Source of the DNA: Acidovorax sp. NB1
Lineage (GTDB): Bacteria; Pseudomonadota; Gammaproteobacteria; Burkholderiales; Burkholderiaceae_C
DNA length: 64,000 bases
Direction of reading: 5' to 3'
Assembly (NCBI RefSeq): GCF_005405905.1
Contig: NZ_BJHU01000030.1
Coordinates: 186,001 to 250,000, forward strand
Position numbers and translations under genes: made by a program. The notes under the pieces are model-generated. The model made no database searches and was not told where the DNA came from. It saw only the letters and a list, made by a program, of their open reading frames with translations. Shown in pieces: positions 31,992 to 42,266 of this stretch; the first letter of the stretch is position 1, and every line of letters begins with the position of its first letter.

Positions 31992-34853
31992 ATGACGCGC
32001 ACTGCAAATCTCAGCACCTGGCTTCTGCGGGGCACGTATCCCCGGCTCTACGTCCCCGTTGTGCTCATCATCCTGCTGGTCAGTGGCGTGCGCTACCACT
32101 ACCTGCTGCAGGCCGAAACCAGCGAAGTCCACCGCCACGCGGCGGCCGAGCTGCGCCGCGCCAGTGACTACCTCCTGCCGCGCCTGGCGACCACGCCCAC
32201 CCCGGATGCCGATGCCATTGCAGGCATCCTGCGCGATGGCATCACCCACCTGAGCCCCGGCGTGCAGGCGCTCCGGTGGGAGCCCTCAGAGTCGGCCCAG
32301 CAGCCCGCGTTGCCCGCCACCGAAGTGCACGCCCCCGCCCCCAGCGCCCCGGCGGCCCCAGCCTGGTTCGCCCGCTGGCTGAACATCCCCCAGCCCCTGC
32401 AACAGGCCGCGCAGCGTCTGGCCGATGGCACCCCGGGCCGGCTGACCATCGCCCTGCAAACCCAGCCGCTGGTGGACCGGGTCTGGGGCACGGTGATCGT
32501 CCAGGCCCGCATCTCGGCGCTCAACATCTTCACCATCCTGTTTCTGCTCACCCTGCTGCTGCGGGCCAATGCGCGCATGCTGCGTCGGCTGGCGGAAGCC
32601 ACCAATGCCTTCCGCCAGGGCTACCTGGGCACCCGCATGGAGGTGACTGGCACCCTCGAATCCCGGGCCATGGCCGAAGCGTTCAACGACATGGCGGGCA
32701 AGGTCCAGTCGCTGGTGCTGTCGCTGCACGAAACCCAGCGCCAGCAAAGCGAGCAACTGCATTTCACGCGGCAACTGATCGATGCCCTGCCCCTGCCCGT
32801 GTTCGTGCGCCATGCGGATGGCACCTACGGCGACACCAACCGCGCCTGGCAGCGGCTCTTCCAGGCCCCTGTGGACCCGACCGGCGCGCACCACGCCTCG
32901 CCCATGCCCGAAGCCCTGGCGCCCGAACACTCGGCCCAGGTGGCCAATGCGCAGGACAACGTGGTCGCCATCCACCCCGTCCACGCTACCCACCAGCCGC
33001 CGCTGTACATGGCGTACTACGAAGCGCCCTTCACCAGCACCAGCGGTGCGCTGGCGGGCACCATCGGGACCCTGGTGGACGTGACCGAACGCAAGCGCGC
33101 ACAAGAAGCCCTGCAGGCCGAGAAGGAACGCGCCGAAGTCACCCTGGCCTCGATTGGCGACGGCGTCATCACCACCGACCTGGCGGGGCGCATCGACACC
33201 ATCAACGAGGCCGCGCAGCTGATGACCGGCTTCACCGCCCTGCAGGCCGTGGGCCGGCAGTTGGACGATGTGTTCCGCCTGTATGAAGAACCCGCCAGCC
33301 GCAACGCCAGCACGGCCGCCGAGCGCGACAGCCTGCCCGGTGCGCTGCAGCAGGCCACACACGAGGTGCTGATCCACCGCTCGGGCGAACGCTACGCCAT
33401 CGAATACACCGCCTCGCCCATCCGCCAGCACAACGGCCTGGCCGTGGGCTGCGTGCTGGTGTTCCGCGATGTGACCGAAGCCCGCAACCTGCGCCACCAG
33501 ATCTCCTGGCACGCCCGGCACGACCCGCTGACCGGGCTCTACAACCGCACGGCCCTGGCCGAGCGCCTCACCCACGCGCTGTTCGTGGCCCGCAACAAGG
33601 GCCTGCTGCTGGCCGTGTGCATGCTGGACCTGGACCATTTTCAGGCCGTGAACGACGCCTTTGGCAACCGCGTGGGCGACCGCCTGCTCAAGGAGACAGC
33701 CCGGCGCCTGGGGGCCTTCATCACCCCAAGCGATGCCGTGGCGCGCATGGGCGGCGACGAATTCGTGCTGCTGCTGGGCGAACAGCCGGGCATCCCGGCC
33801 ATCGAAGCCCGCCTGGCCGTGCTCATGCAACAGCTGGCCGCGCCCTATGCCATCGACAACCGCGACGTGAACACCACGGTGAGCATCGGGGTGGCCGTGT
33901 TCCCGCACGACAACGCCAGCCCCGACACCCTGCTGCGCCACGCCGACCAGGCCATGTGCCAGGCCAAGAGCTTCGGCCGCAACCAGCTGCATGTGTTCGA
34001 CGTACAGCAAGACCATGCCGTGCAAACCCAGCACACCCGCCAGACCCGCGTGGCGCAGGCCCTGCACGCGGGCGAGCTGGTGCTGCACTACCAGCCCAAG
34101 GTCAACCTGCGCACCGGCGAGATCATCGGGCTGGAGGCCCTGCTGCGCTGGCAACACCCCGAAGAAGGGCTGCTGGGCCCGCAACATGTGCTGCCCCTGG
34201 TGGAGGACACCGACCTGCAGGTCGAGCTGGGCGAATGGGTGCTGCGCCAGGCCCTGGCCCAGATGCGGCAATGGACCGACGCGGGCATGCTCTGGGAGGT
34301 CAGTGTCAACATCGCTGCGCCCCACTTCCACCGCCCCAACTTCGTGCCGCGCCTCCAGGACATCCTGCACACCTGCCCTGAAGTGTCACCCACCCGGCTG
34401 GAGCTGGAGATCCTCGAATCTGCCGCGCTCGAAGACATGCAGTACATGCGCAGCATGATGCAAAGCTGCCAGGCTCTGGGCGTGCGGTTTGCGCTGGACG
34501 ACTTCGGCACCGGCTACTCATCGCTCTCCTACCTCAAGCGTCTGCCCGCCGAGACGATCAAGATCGACCAGTCCTTTGTGCGCGGCATCTTGGAGGATGG
34601 CGACGACCTCACCCTGGTCCAGGCCATCGTGGCCCTGGCCGCCGCCTTCCACCGCCATGTGGTGGCCGAAGGTGTAGGAACCGCCGAACACGCAGCCCGG
34701 CTGCTCGAACTGGGCTGCGAGCGGGCACAGGGCTACGGCATTGCGCGGCCCATGCCCGCCCACGAGGTGCTGGGCTGGGCGCGCGACCATGCGGCCCGTC
34801 ACGCTGCCCGGGCGGTGCAGGACGCAGCCACGCGGCGCCCTGCGTCGGCTTGA
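31992..34853 (+). CDS. Membrane PAS-GGDEF-EAL cyclic-di-GMP enzyme
   Basis: A 953-residue protein with membrane spans at about 20-37 and 174-192 flanking a periplasmic sensor region. A HAMP-like part (193-245) and two PAS domains (about 260-365 and 383-495) follow, then GGDEF (505-670) and EAL (690-925). The GGDEF motif is intact at 587-591, but the upstream RxxD inhibition site is absent. EAL at 715-717, the DDFGTG loop near 836 and KIDQSFV near 857 indicate an active phosphodiesterase. It could both make and break c-di-GMP. A 217-base gap upstream holds an AT-rich stretch but no promoter I can define. Confidence 0.93.
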   Translation: MTRTANLSTWLLRGTYPRLYVPVVLIILLVSGVRYHYLLQAETSEVHRHAAAELRRASDYLLPRLATTPTPDADAIAGILRDGITHLSPGVQALRWEPSESAQQPALPATEVHAPAPSAPAAPAWFARWLNIPQPLQQAAQRLADGTPGRLTIALQTQPLVDRVWGTVIVQARISALNIFTILFLLTLLLRANARMLRRLAEATNAFRQGYLGTRMEVTGTLESRAMAEAFNDMAGKVQSLVLSLHETQRQQSEQLHFTRQLIDALPLPVFVRHADGTYGDTNRAWQRLFQAPVDPTGAHHASPMPEALAPEHSAQVANAQDNVVAIHPVHATHQPPLYMAYYEAPFTSTSGALAGTIGTLVDVTERKRAQEALQAEKERAEVTLASIGDGVITTDLAGRIDTINEAAQLMTGFTALQAVGRQLDDVFRLYEEPASRNASTAAERDSLPGALQQATHEVLIHRSGERYAIEYTASPIRQHNGLAVGCVLVFRDVTEARNLRHQISWHARHDPLTGLYNRTALAERLTHALFVARNKGLLLAVCMLDLDHFQAVNDAFGNRVGDRLLKETARRLGAFITPSDAVARMGGDEFVLLLGEQPGIPAIEARLAVLMQQLAAPYAIDNRDVNTTVSIGVAVFPHDNASPDTLLRHADQAMCQAKSFGRNQLHVFDVQQDHAVQTQHTRQTRVAQALHAGELVLHYQPKVNLRTGEIIGLEALLRWQHPEEGLLGPQHVLPLVEDTDLQVELGEWVLRQALAQMRQWTDAGMLWEVSVNIAAPHFHRPNFVPRLQDILHTCPEVSPTRLELEILESAALEDMQYMRSMMQSCQALGVRFALDDFGTGYSSLSYLKRLPAETIKIDQSFVRGILEDGDDLTLVQAIVALAAAFHRHVVAEGVGTAEHAARLLELGCERAQGYGIARPMPAHEVLGWARDHAARHAARAVQDAATRRPASA

Positions 34854-34900
34854 TGACCTGTGACCTGGGCAGCGAGGCGCTCAGTCCACCCTCATCCCGC

Positions 34901-36094
34901 CTACAGCGGATGCACGGCCCCCATGTCCGGCTGCTGCAGCCACTCGGCCCATTCATCGGCCAGTTGCTGGCTGGCGCTGGTAGCGCCCAGCCAGGCCTTG
35001 GCGCGCGCACGGCTGTCCGTGCCGTAGTGGGTGAAGTCATTGCGGTCCGGCAGCTTGGCATTGGGCAGCGCACGCACCCAGTCGGGGTTGGGTGACAGCA
35101 CCACCATGTTGTCCAGCGCAGGCGTGGCCCGGTGGCGCCATTTCAGGCCCTTGTCCAGCCAGCCTGGCACCACCCGGTGCTGAAAGTGCGGATACAGCAC
35201 GATGCCCGCAGAGCCCGGGCCTGCCTCCAAGGCCGTGTCCGTGGCCTGCGCACCCTCATCTTTCAAGGTTTTTAGGCCGTCTCCGCGCTCCCCCATTGCC
35301 TTTTCAGCTATCAAATTTGAAGCATCAGAACCTGACCTGCCATAGGCCAGATGCAGGTGGTAGTCGGTAATGCCGCCGTCCCAGTACGCTCCCCGGGGGG
35401 CTCCCGGTATGTTGTGCACCGCTTGCAAAACAAACGGAATCGAACAACTGGCCTGCAGGGCCTGCATGAAGTTGCCCGCATTCAGACCGACCTGCCGGGT
35501 GCGGTAGTCGGTTGTGGCAAAGGGCAGTTCCGCACCCGACGAAGAGAACACCACCCGCTCCAGCCAGGCCCCCATGGCCTTGCGGTGGACGGTGTTGGTC
35601 AGGAAAGCTCCCAGGTAGCCCAGCGGCGTTGCCACGCCATGCTCGCGCCCCAGCAGGTGCCGTCCTCGCGAGGTGATGATGTGAAGGCGGTAGCGCGGGT
35701 GGCTCAGCACCTCATCCACCCGCCCGCCATAAAACGCATCCAGGTTGCGCCCAAACCGCTCGCTCACATGGGCCGCCGTAGGGCGCTTCTTGCCCGGAGG
35801 CAGCTCGTAGTCTTGGTGGATGTAGTCGTGCTCCAGCCGCTCAAACGCCACCACCGATTGCTGCAGGCAGGCCGTGGCCATGCGCCACGCGCCAATCGAT
35901 GCACCCACCAGATGCACGGGTTGCTGCGACTGCGGCAGCCATTGCCCAAAAATGAACCGGTCCAGCGGCCCCAGAATCAGTCCCTTGGGCCCTCCCGCCG
36001 CAGCAGGGATCACGCCCACATCGCCGGGCTGCAGACCATGGTGCTCAAGATGTTGCCGGGCGCGGGGGCCGGCGTGGATGCGCAGTGCTTTCAT
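34901..36094 (-). CDS. Patatin-like phospholipase with a repeat-derived insertion
   Basis: The nucleophile elbow GASIGAW (about residues 65-71) and the catalytic DGG in YWDGGITDYHLHL identify a patatin-type Ser-Asp hydrolase of 397 residues. The start at 36094 is the last ATG before the conserved KALRIHAG. Between HLAYG and GIVLYPHFQ there are about 45 extra residues, including SDASNLIAEKAMGE, which I do not expect in this family. Their DNA (35261-35324) matches a dispersed repeat, so a repeat seems to have been absorbed in frame. Substrate and location are unknown. Confidence 0.85.
   Translation of the reverse strand: MKALRIHAGPRARQHLEHHGLQPGDVGVIPAAAGGPKGLILGPLDRFIFGQWLPQSQQPVHLVGASIGAWRMATACLQQSVVAFERLEHDYIHQDYELPPGKKRPTAAHVSERFGRNLDAFYGGRVDEVLSHPRYRLHIITSRGRHLLGREHGVATPLGYLGAFLTNTVHRKAMGAWLERVVFSSSGAELPFATTDYRTRQVGLNAGNFMQALQASCSIPFVLQAVHNIPGAPRGAYWDGGITDYHLHLAYGRSGSDASNLIAEKAMGERGDGLKTLKDEGAQATDTALEAGPGSAGIVLYPHFQHRVVPGWLDKGLKWRHRATPALDNMVVLSPNPDWVRALPNAKLPDRNDFTHYGTDSRARAKAWLGATSASQQLADEWAEWLQQPDMGAVHPL
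35261..35324 (-). repeat. Dispersed repeat, family 2, copy inside a coding frame
   Basis: On the minus strand it starts TGCTTCAAATTTGATAGCT, followed by AAAAGGC. Twenty-one of the first 27 bases match the intergenic copy at 52112. The GCTxx, nine bases, AGCT spacing is kept, then GCGC after 17 bases. It encodes part of an extra segment in the patatin-like protein without breaking the frame. Confidence 0.6.
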
Positions 36095-36181
36095 GGGGGC
36101 GATTGTCGCAAAGCAAAGCGCGCGCACCTGTCGCCAAGCCACGCGGGCCGGGACCGCACCCTGTCGGGCAGCCTCCAGCGC

Positions 36182-37021
36182 CTACACCACAAAATCCGCG
36201 ACTTCAGGCCGTGCCGTCCAGTCGATAGGGTCCTGCTGCAGCACCATGTCGATGTCCAGGCCCAGCGTCAGGCCTACCTCACCGGGGAAGGACACGGCCA
36301 GCTCTTTCTCGCTCAGCTCCGCCTCGCGGGCGCGGGCGCGCCAGGCGGCAAGATGAATCACCCCCGCCAGCGGCTCATAGGCCTTGTTGTCGAACGGTGC
36401 GCTCTGGTACTGCAGGGCGTCGATCACCACCTCGGGCAGCTGCCAGCGGCGCGCGCAGCCCGCTGTGACATGGCCGTAGCTGTAGCCAAAGATGCGCTGC
36501 TCGATCTTGTCGCGGCGCAGGTCGAACGGGGCCACCAGCGTGTTGACCGACTGGGCTTTTTCCGGATCGACGAGGTGAATCACCAGCTCGCCCACCGCAT
36601 GCAGCAGGCCCGCCGTGTAAGCGGCAATCTGGTTCTGGTGCACGATGCCGGCCAGCGAGCGGGCCAGCTTGGCGGTGTTGAGGCTGTAGCGCCAGAACTG
36701 CTGCATGTTCACGCCCGGCACCGACCGCGAGGTGGTGCCCAGCGGGGCTGACGACACCAGGGTGCGCAACTGGGCGATGCCCAGCAGCGCCAACGCCTCT
36801 GGGATGCCCGCAATCTGGCGCGGCAACTGGAAGGTGGGGGAGTTGGCCAGCTCCAGCAGGCGCGCAGCCAGGGCCGGGTCGGTGCCAAACAGCTGGTTCA
36901 GGCGCCGCAGGCTGGGCTCGCTCTGGGCCAGCTCGCTCATCAGCAGCGCCACGGCGCGCGGCAGGCTGGGCAGTGCCACAGGTTGGGCCAGCAGTGCGTT
37001 CAACTCCATGGGACAGGGCAC
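36182..37021 (-). CDS. HDOD domain signalling protein
   Basis: The 279-residue protein is essentially one HDOD domain: LPSLPRAVALLMSELAQ, DPALAARLLELANSP, AYTAGLLHAVGELVIHLV and a C-terminal helical part. HDOD proteins lack most HD-domain metal ligands and act in signalling, stress or motility; no enzyme activity is known. An ATG four codons further in is an alternative start, and neither has a clear ribosome binding site. Confidence 0.87.
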   Translation of the reverse strand: MPCPMELNALLAQPVALPSLPRAVALLMSELAQSEPSLRRLNQLFGTDPALAARLLELANSPTFQLPRQIAGIPEALALLGIAQLRTLVSSAPLGTTSRSVPGVNMQQFWRYSLNTAKLARSLAGIVHQNQIAAYTAGLLHAVGELVIHLVDPEKAQSVNTLVAPFDLRRDKIEQRIFGYSYGHVTAGCARRWQLPEVVIDALQYQSAPFDNKAYEPLAGVIHLAAWRARAREAELSEKELAVSFPGEVGLTLGLDIDMVLQQDPIDWTARPEVADFVV

Positions 37022-37081
37022 CGGTTGTGATGGGGTGCTGGTGATTATGGCCCCCGGCAGGCCCCATCCGCCAGCCCGCAG

Positions 37082-39454
37082 TTACCGGCCTTTGGCCTGT
37101 TGCAACTTCGCAAACGCCGATGCCATGGCCGACGGCTGGGCCGCCTCGTTGGCGCGGCGTGGCGGCTGGGCGTAGCCCCGGCCTGCGCCTTCAAAACGGT
37201 TGTCGCGCGGGCCCCGGTCGCCTCGATCGCCCTGCGGGCGCGGCGCAGCGTCGAGCTTCATCGACAGGCCGATGCGCTTGCGCTCTACATCCACTTCCAT
37301 GACCTTGACCTTGACGATGTCGCCGGTCTTGACCACCTCGCGTGCGTCGTTCACGAACTTGTGCGCCAGCTGGCTCACGTGCACCAGGCCGTCCTGGTGC
37401 ACGCCCAGGTCCACAAACGCGCCAAACTGGGCCACGTTGCTCACCGTGCCCTCCAGCACCATGCCTTCCTTCAGGTCCTTGATGTCTTCCACGCCGTCGT
37501 TGAAGCGCGCTACCTTGAAGTCCGGGCGCGGATCGCGGCCGGGCTTTTCCAGCTCGCCCAAAATGTCCTTGACGGTGATCACGCCAAACTTCTCGTTGGC
37601 AAACAGCTCGGGCTTCAGGGTCTTGAGCATGTCGGCGCGGCCCATGATCTCGGCCACGGGCTTGCCCGTCTTTTCCATGATCTGTTCGACCACGGGGTAG
37701 GTCTCGGGGTGCACGCCGGTCATGTCGAGCGGGTTCTCGCCGCCCCGGATCCGCAGGAAGCCTGCGCTCTGCTCGAAGGTCTTGGCCCCCAGGCCGGCCA
37801 CGTCCATCAGCTGCTTGCGGCTCTTGAACGCGCCATTGGCCTCACGCCAGCGCACCACGGCCTTGGCCACGCTGCCCGACAGGCCCGACACGCGGCTCAA
37901 AAGCGGCACGCTGGCCGTGTTCAGGTCCACGCCCACGGAGTTCACGCAGTCTTCCACCACCGTGCCCAAGGTGCGGGCCAGCTCGCTCTGGTTCACATCG
38001 TGCTGGTACTGGCCCACGCCGATGCTCTTGGGGTCGATCTTGACCAGCTCGGCCAGCGGGTCCTGCAGGCGGCGGGCGATGGAGGCGGCGCCGCGCAGGC
38101 TCACGTCCACATCGGGCATCTCTTGGCTGGCGTATTCGCTGGCGCTGTAGACAGATGCACCGGCCTCGCTCACCACCACCTTTTCGATGGCGCGATCAGC
38201 TTTAGCTGCCATCTTGATCAGGTCGGCAGCCAGTTTGTCCGTCTCGCGGCTGGCCGTGCCGTTGCCAATCGCAATCAGGTTCACGCCGTGTTTCTCCACC
38301 AGCTTGGCCAGGGTGAACAGCGATCCGTCCCAGTCGCGCTTGGGCTCGTGCGGGTACACCGTGGCGGTCTCCACCAGTTTGCCCGTGGCGTCCACCACAG
38401 CCACCTTCACACCGGTGCGGATGCCCGGGTCCAGGCCCATCACCACGCGCGGCCCGGCAGGCGCGGCCAGCAACAGGTCGCGCAGGTTGTCGGCAAACAC
38501 CTTGATGGCCACCTTCTCGGCATCGTCGCGCAGGCGGGCGAACAGGTCGCGCTCGGTCGAGAGGCTCAGCTTCACGCGCCAGGTCCAGGCCACACACTTG
38601 CGGATCAAGTCATCGGCCTTGCGGCCGGCATGGCTCCAGCCCAAGTGCAGCGCGATCTTGCCTTCGGCAACGCTGGGCTTGCCAGGTTCGGGCTCCACGG
38701 GCAGCACCAGCTTGGCTTCCAGAACCTCCAACCCACGGCCACGGAACACCGCCAGCGCGCGGTGCGATGGCACGCGGCCGATAGGCTCGTCATAGTCGAA
38801 GTAGTCGCGGAACTTGGAAACCTCGGGGTCGTTCTCGTTCTTGCTCTCCACCTTCTTGCTGCGCAGCAGGCCTTCAGCCCACAGCCACTCGCGCAGGTTT
38901 TGCACCAGCGCCGGGTCTTCGGCCCAGCGCTCGCTCAGGATGTCGCGCACGCCGTCGAGCACGGCGGGCACGGTGGAGAAATCGGCGCCCGGCTTGCCAT
39001 CGTCCAGCACTTCCGGCGGTTTCGTGAACGCTGCGGCCTCTGCAGCAGGGTCCAGCGTGGGGTCGGCAAACAGCTTGTCAGCCAGCGGCTCGATGCCGAA
39101 CTCGCGGGCGATCTGGCCCTTGGTGCGGCGCTTTTGCTTGAAGGGCAGGTAGATGTCTTCCAGCTCCTGCTTGGTGGGAGCGGTCGCAATTGCGGCGCGC
39201 AGCGCATCGGTCAGCTTGCCCTGCTCGTCGATGGCCTTGAGCACGGCCACGCGGCGGTCTTCCAGCTCGCGCAGGTACGACAGGCGCGCCTCCAGTTCGC
39301 GCAGCTGGATGTCGTCCAGCCCGCCTGTCACCTCCTTGCGGTAGCGGGCGATGAAGGGCACCGTGGCGCCACCGTCCAGCAGCTCCACCGCTGCGCGCAC
39401 CTGGGATTCACTGACTTTGATTTCTGCGGCCAACTGCCGAACGATCTGCTGCAT
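37082..39454 (-). CDS. tex: Transcription accessory protein Tex
   Basis: The 790-residue product follows Tex throughout. It has an N-terminal helical domain (IKVSESQVRAAVELLDGG, FIARYRKEVTGGLDD) and a YqgF/RNase H-like domain (VMGLDPGIRTGVKVAVVD). Helix-hairpin-helix motifs follow, and a C-terminal S1 domain (MVLEGTVSNVAQFGAFVDLG), then a basic disordered tail. Tex binds nucleic acids in the cytoplasm and affects transcription and stress tolerance. The start at 39454 removes 68 unlikely residues upstream. Confidence 0.96.
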   Translation of the reverse strand: MQQIVRQLAAEIKVSESQVRAAVELLDGGATVPFIARYRKEVTGGLDDIQLRELEARLSYLRELEDRRVAVLKAIDEQGKLTDALRAAIATAPTKQELEDIYLPFKQKRRTKGQIAREFGIEPLADKLFADPTLDPAAEAAAFTKPPEVLDDGKPGADFSTVPAVLDGVRDILSERWAEDPALVQNLREWLWAEGLLRSKKVESKNENDPEVSKFRDYFDYDEPIGRVPSHRALAVFRGRGLEVLEAKLVLPVEPEPGKPSVAEGKIALHLGWSHAGRKADDLIRKCVAWTWRVKLSLSTERDLFARLRDDAEKVAIKVFADNLRDLLLAAPAGPRVVMGLDPGIRTGVKVAVVDATGKLVETATVYPHEPKRDWDGSLFTLAKLVEKHGVNLIAIGNGTASRETDKLAADLIKMAAKADRAIEKVVVSEAGASVYSASEYASQEMPDVDVSLRGAASIARRLQDPLAELVKIDPKSIGVGQYQHDVNQSELARTLGTVVEDCVNSVGVDLNTASVPLLSRVSGLSGSVAKAVVRWREANGAFKSRKQLMDVAGLGAKTFEQSAGFLRIRGGENPLDMTGVHPETYPVVEQIMEKTGKPVAEIMGRADMLKTLKPELFANEKFGVITVKDILGELEKPGRDPRPDFKVARFNDGVEDIKDLKEGMVLEGTVSNVAQFGAFVDLGVHQDGLVHVSQLAHKFVNDAREVVKTGDIVKVKVMEVDVERKRIGLSMKLDAAPRPQGDRGDRGPRDNRFEGAGRGYAQPPRRANEAAQPSAMASAFAKLQQAKGR

Positions 39455-39739
39455 GGGGGAGGGGCTCTCTGAGACGCGGTCAAACGATGGAAAAGCGAAG
39501 CGCGGGAGTTTGCCACAGGCGGTTTGGCCATTCCCCGGCCCTCCTGCAAGCGGCATGCTGATTGTTTTCAATACTGGAACAGTTAGTTTGCGACCAGGTA
39601 GTTTTCCCGTAAACACCATCGGCGTACAGTTCAACCCATCGATGAGCCGAACCCGCAAGGCGACTCACCGAACCGGTTCAGGAATGGTTTTTGACCCGGC
39701 TTTTTTGAGACGCTTTTTTCACTTTCAAGGATATTCATC

Positions 39740-40033
39740 ATGAACAAGACCGCCCGTTTCCTCTCCGTCGCTGCTGTTGCCGCTTTCGCCGCTTTTGGTG
39801 CCCATGCAGATGAGGCCGACGGCTCGCAATTTGCCCTGAAGTTCGACACCAACCGCACCCGTGCTGAAGTGCAAGCCGAAGCCGTAGTGGAAGCCAAGAC
39901 CCACAGCATGGAGCCAGCAGGCTCGCGCGTGGTGACCTACAAGTCCAACGCCGACCGCGCTGCCGTGCGTGCCCAGGCTGCCGAAGCCGTGCGCACCGGC
40001 CAAATCCCCCACGGCGAATTCAGCGCCATGTAA
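39740..40033 (+). CDS. DUF4148-like exported small protein, 97 aa
   Basis: AAGGA precedes the ATG. A signal peptide (ARFLSVAAVAAFAAFGAHA) ends near residue 23. The mature part has the DUF4148 pattern of RAEVQAEAVVEAKTH followed by RAAVRAQAAEAVRTGQIPHG. The family is abundant in Burkholderiales and its role in the periplasm is unknown. A perfect terminator follows about 110 bases downstream. Confidence 0.8.
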   Translation: MNKTARFLSVAAVAAFAAFGAHADEADGSQFALKFDTNRTRAEVQAEAVVEAKTHSMEPAGSRVVTYKSNADRAAVRAQAAEAVRTGQIPHGEFSAM

Positions 40034-40141
40034 TTGACACAGTTGCGGGACTTCCCATGGCGGTGGCACTTCGCGCGGTGCGGGTGCTGCTGCCATGGGA
40101 GGTGTTTTGGACAAGCACCCCCCGTACTTACCAAGCAAATT

Positions 40142-40165
40142 GGGCTCCCATGGGGAGCCCTTTTT
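40142..40165 (+). terminator. Terminator after the DUF4148 gene
   Basis: GGGCTCCC pairs perfectly with GGGAGCCC across a very short loop and TTTTT follows. It separates the DUF4148 gene from the damaged helicase gene. Confidence 0.85.
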
Positions 40166-40272
40166 GTTGGTGCCTGATTAACTCGGAAGTTTTTGAAACT
40201 CACCGCCGGTGGTTTCTGGCGCTTTCCACGCGGCCTTCGCTGTCGTATGAGCAGGCGACGCGCTTGCTGGCG

Positions 40273-42142
40273 GTGTTGGCGGTGCACGAGCTGTGCGAGT
40301 TCACCGCCAAGCAGGACGAGCTGGACCTGCGCCAGCACTTCATTGCCCGGACCGAACAGCAGGTGGCCCACCGTGCCGCACGCGATGCGGTACGTAGCAC
40401 CTTGGCGTTTCCGTTTGGCGGCTTTCGTAGCGGCCAGAGGGCGCTGCCTGCTGACGCAGGCGCCCACGGGTATTGGCAAGACCATGGGCACGCTGTTCCC
40501 GCTGCTCAAGGCCGCGCCTGCGCAGGGCATCGACAAGGTGTTCTTTCTGGCAGCCAAAACCTCGGGACGGCAAACGGCACTGGATGCCCTGACGCGCCTG
40601 TCACACAGCGCACCGGCGCTGCCACTGCGCGTGCTGGAACTGGTAGCGCGCGACAAGGCGTGTGAACACCCGGACAAGGCCTGCCACGGCGAATCGTGCC
40701 CGCTGGCCCGGGGCTTTTACGACCGGCTGCCGGCCGCGCGCGCAGCAGCCGTGGCCACCATGCGCGAAGGCAGTCCCGCCCCAGCCCTGCTGCAAACCCG
40801 TGTGCGCGAAGTGGCCCTGCAGCACGACGTCTGCCCCTACTACCTGAGCCAGGAGCTGGCCCGCTGGGCCGATGTGGTGGTGGGCGACTACAACTACTAC
40901 TTTGACCTGGGCGGCCTGCTGCATGGCCTGGCCCAGGCCAACCAGTGGCGCACGGCGCTGCTGGTGGACGAAGCCCACAACCTGGTGGAGCGCGGCCGCA
41001 AGATGTTCACCGCCGAGCTGCACCCCGCCGCTCTCACTCAGGCCCGCAGCAGCCCCACCGCTGCGCAGCACGCGCCAGTGAAGAAGGCATTGGACAAAGT
41101 GCGCCGCGCCTGGGTGGCGTTGGACAAGGCGCACCCGGCCCCGTACACAGTGCCCGAAACCTTCCCCGACAAGCTGCTGGCCGCGCTGCAGCAGTGCACC
41201 ACTACGCTCACCGAACACTTTACCGATCACCCCACGGAACCCGACAGCGCGCTGCAGACCTTCTATTTCGACGCCCTGCACCTCCAGCGAATGGCCGACC
41301 TGCTGGATGCACATTCGATGGTGGACATCACCCAGTCCTCTAGCGCCCACCCCCACCGGGCCTCCAAACCCGGCGATTCGGTGGTCTGCATCCGCAACGT
41401 GGTGCCCGCACCCTTTCTGCAACCGCGCCTCGCTGCGGCACACACCAGCACCTTGTTCTCGGCCACGCTGCAGCCCGCGCGCTACTACGCCGACCTGCTG
41501 GGTCTGCCCGACGACCATGTATGGGTGGATGTGGAATCGCCCTTTGCCGCGCACCAGCTGCAGGTGCAAGTGGCGCGCCACATCTCCACGCGCTACCCGC
41601 ACCGCGCGGCATCGCTGGCGCCGATTGCGGCGTTGATGGCGCAGCAGTTTCGCGCGCGGCCCGGCAACTACCTGGCGTTTTTCAGCAGCTACGACTACCT
41701 GCAGCAGGCCGCTGCACTGTTTGCGCAGCAGCACCCCGACGTGCCGCACTGGTGCCAGTCGCGCCGGATGCTGGAGGGGGAACAGCGTGAGTTTCTGGCG
41801 CGCTTCACCGACACCAGCCAGGGCATTGCCTTTGCGGTGCTGGGCGGTGCGTTTGCTGAAGGCATCGACCTGCCGGGAAAGCGGCTCATCGGTGCCTTTC
41901 TGGCCACGCTGGGCCTGCCGCAGGTCAACCCGGTCAACGAGCAGATCCGCGAGCGCATGCAGGCACTTTTTGGCGCAGGGTATGACTACACCTATCTGTA
42001 CCCCGGCCTGCAAAAGGTGGTGCAAGCTGCGGGCCGTGTGATCCGCGCCCCGAGTGATGAGGGCACGGTGCACCTGATGGATGACCGGTTTGCACAGGCG
42101 CAGGTGCGTGCGCTGTTGCCGGGTTGGTGGACGGTCGGCTGA
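40273..42142 (+). pseudogene. DinG/Rad3-type helicase gene, N-terminus deleted and frameshifted
   Basis: The helicase part is well preserved: QAPTGIGKTMG (Walker A), FFLAAKTSGRQTA, LLVDEAHNLVERG (DEAH), TLFSATLQPARYY, and FAEGIDLPGKRLIG with QAAGRVIRAPSDEG near the end. The Cys residues in the expected Fe-S region (CEHPDKACHGESCPL) are kept. The N-terminal homology is in another frame: LCEFTAKQDELDLR, then HRAARDAVRSTLAFPFGG and FRSGQRAL. Family members that I know have about 130 residues of PD-(D/E)XK nuclease after DLDLR and a helix before GRCLL. Both are missing here, and the frame changes near 40437. No good start precedes the open helicase frame. Confidence 0.75.
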
Positions 42143-42266
42143 CCGAAAAAAAGGCCAGCCACCTTGCGGCGACCGGCCTTGAAAGACTGTGGTTCCTGCC
42201 ATCGCCCTGGAGCGGCGCCCGGCAGGCCTTGCAGCCAACAGAGAGTCAATCAGTACACAGTGTTCG

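Noticed and set aside
32286..34370. A 694-residue leftward frame opposite the GGDEF-EAL gene
   Set aside because: It is an antisense shadow. The plus strand carries a complete set of catalytic motifs.
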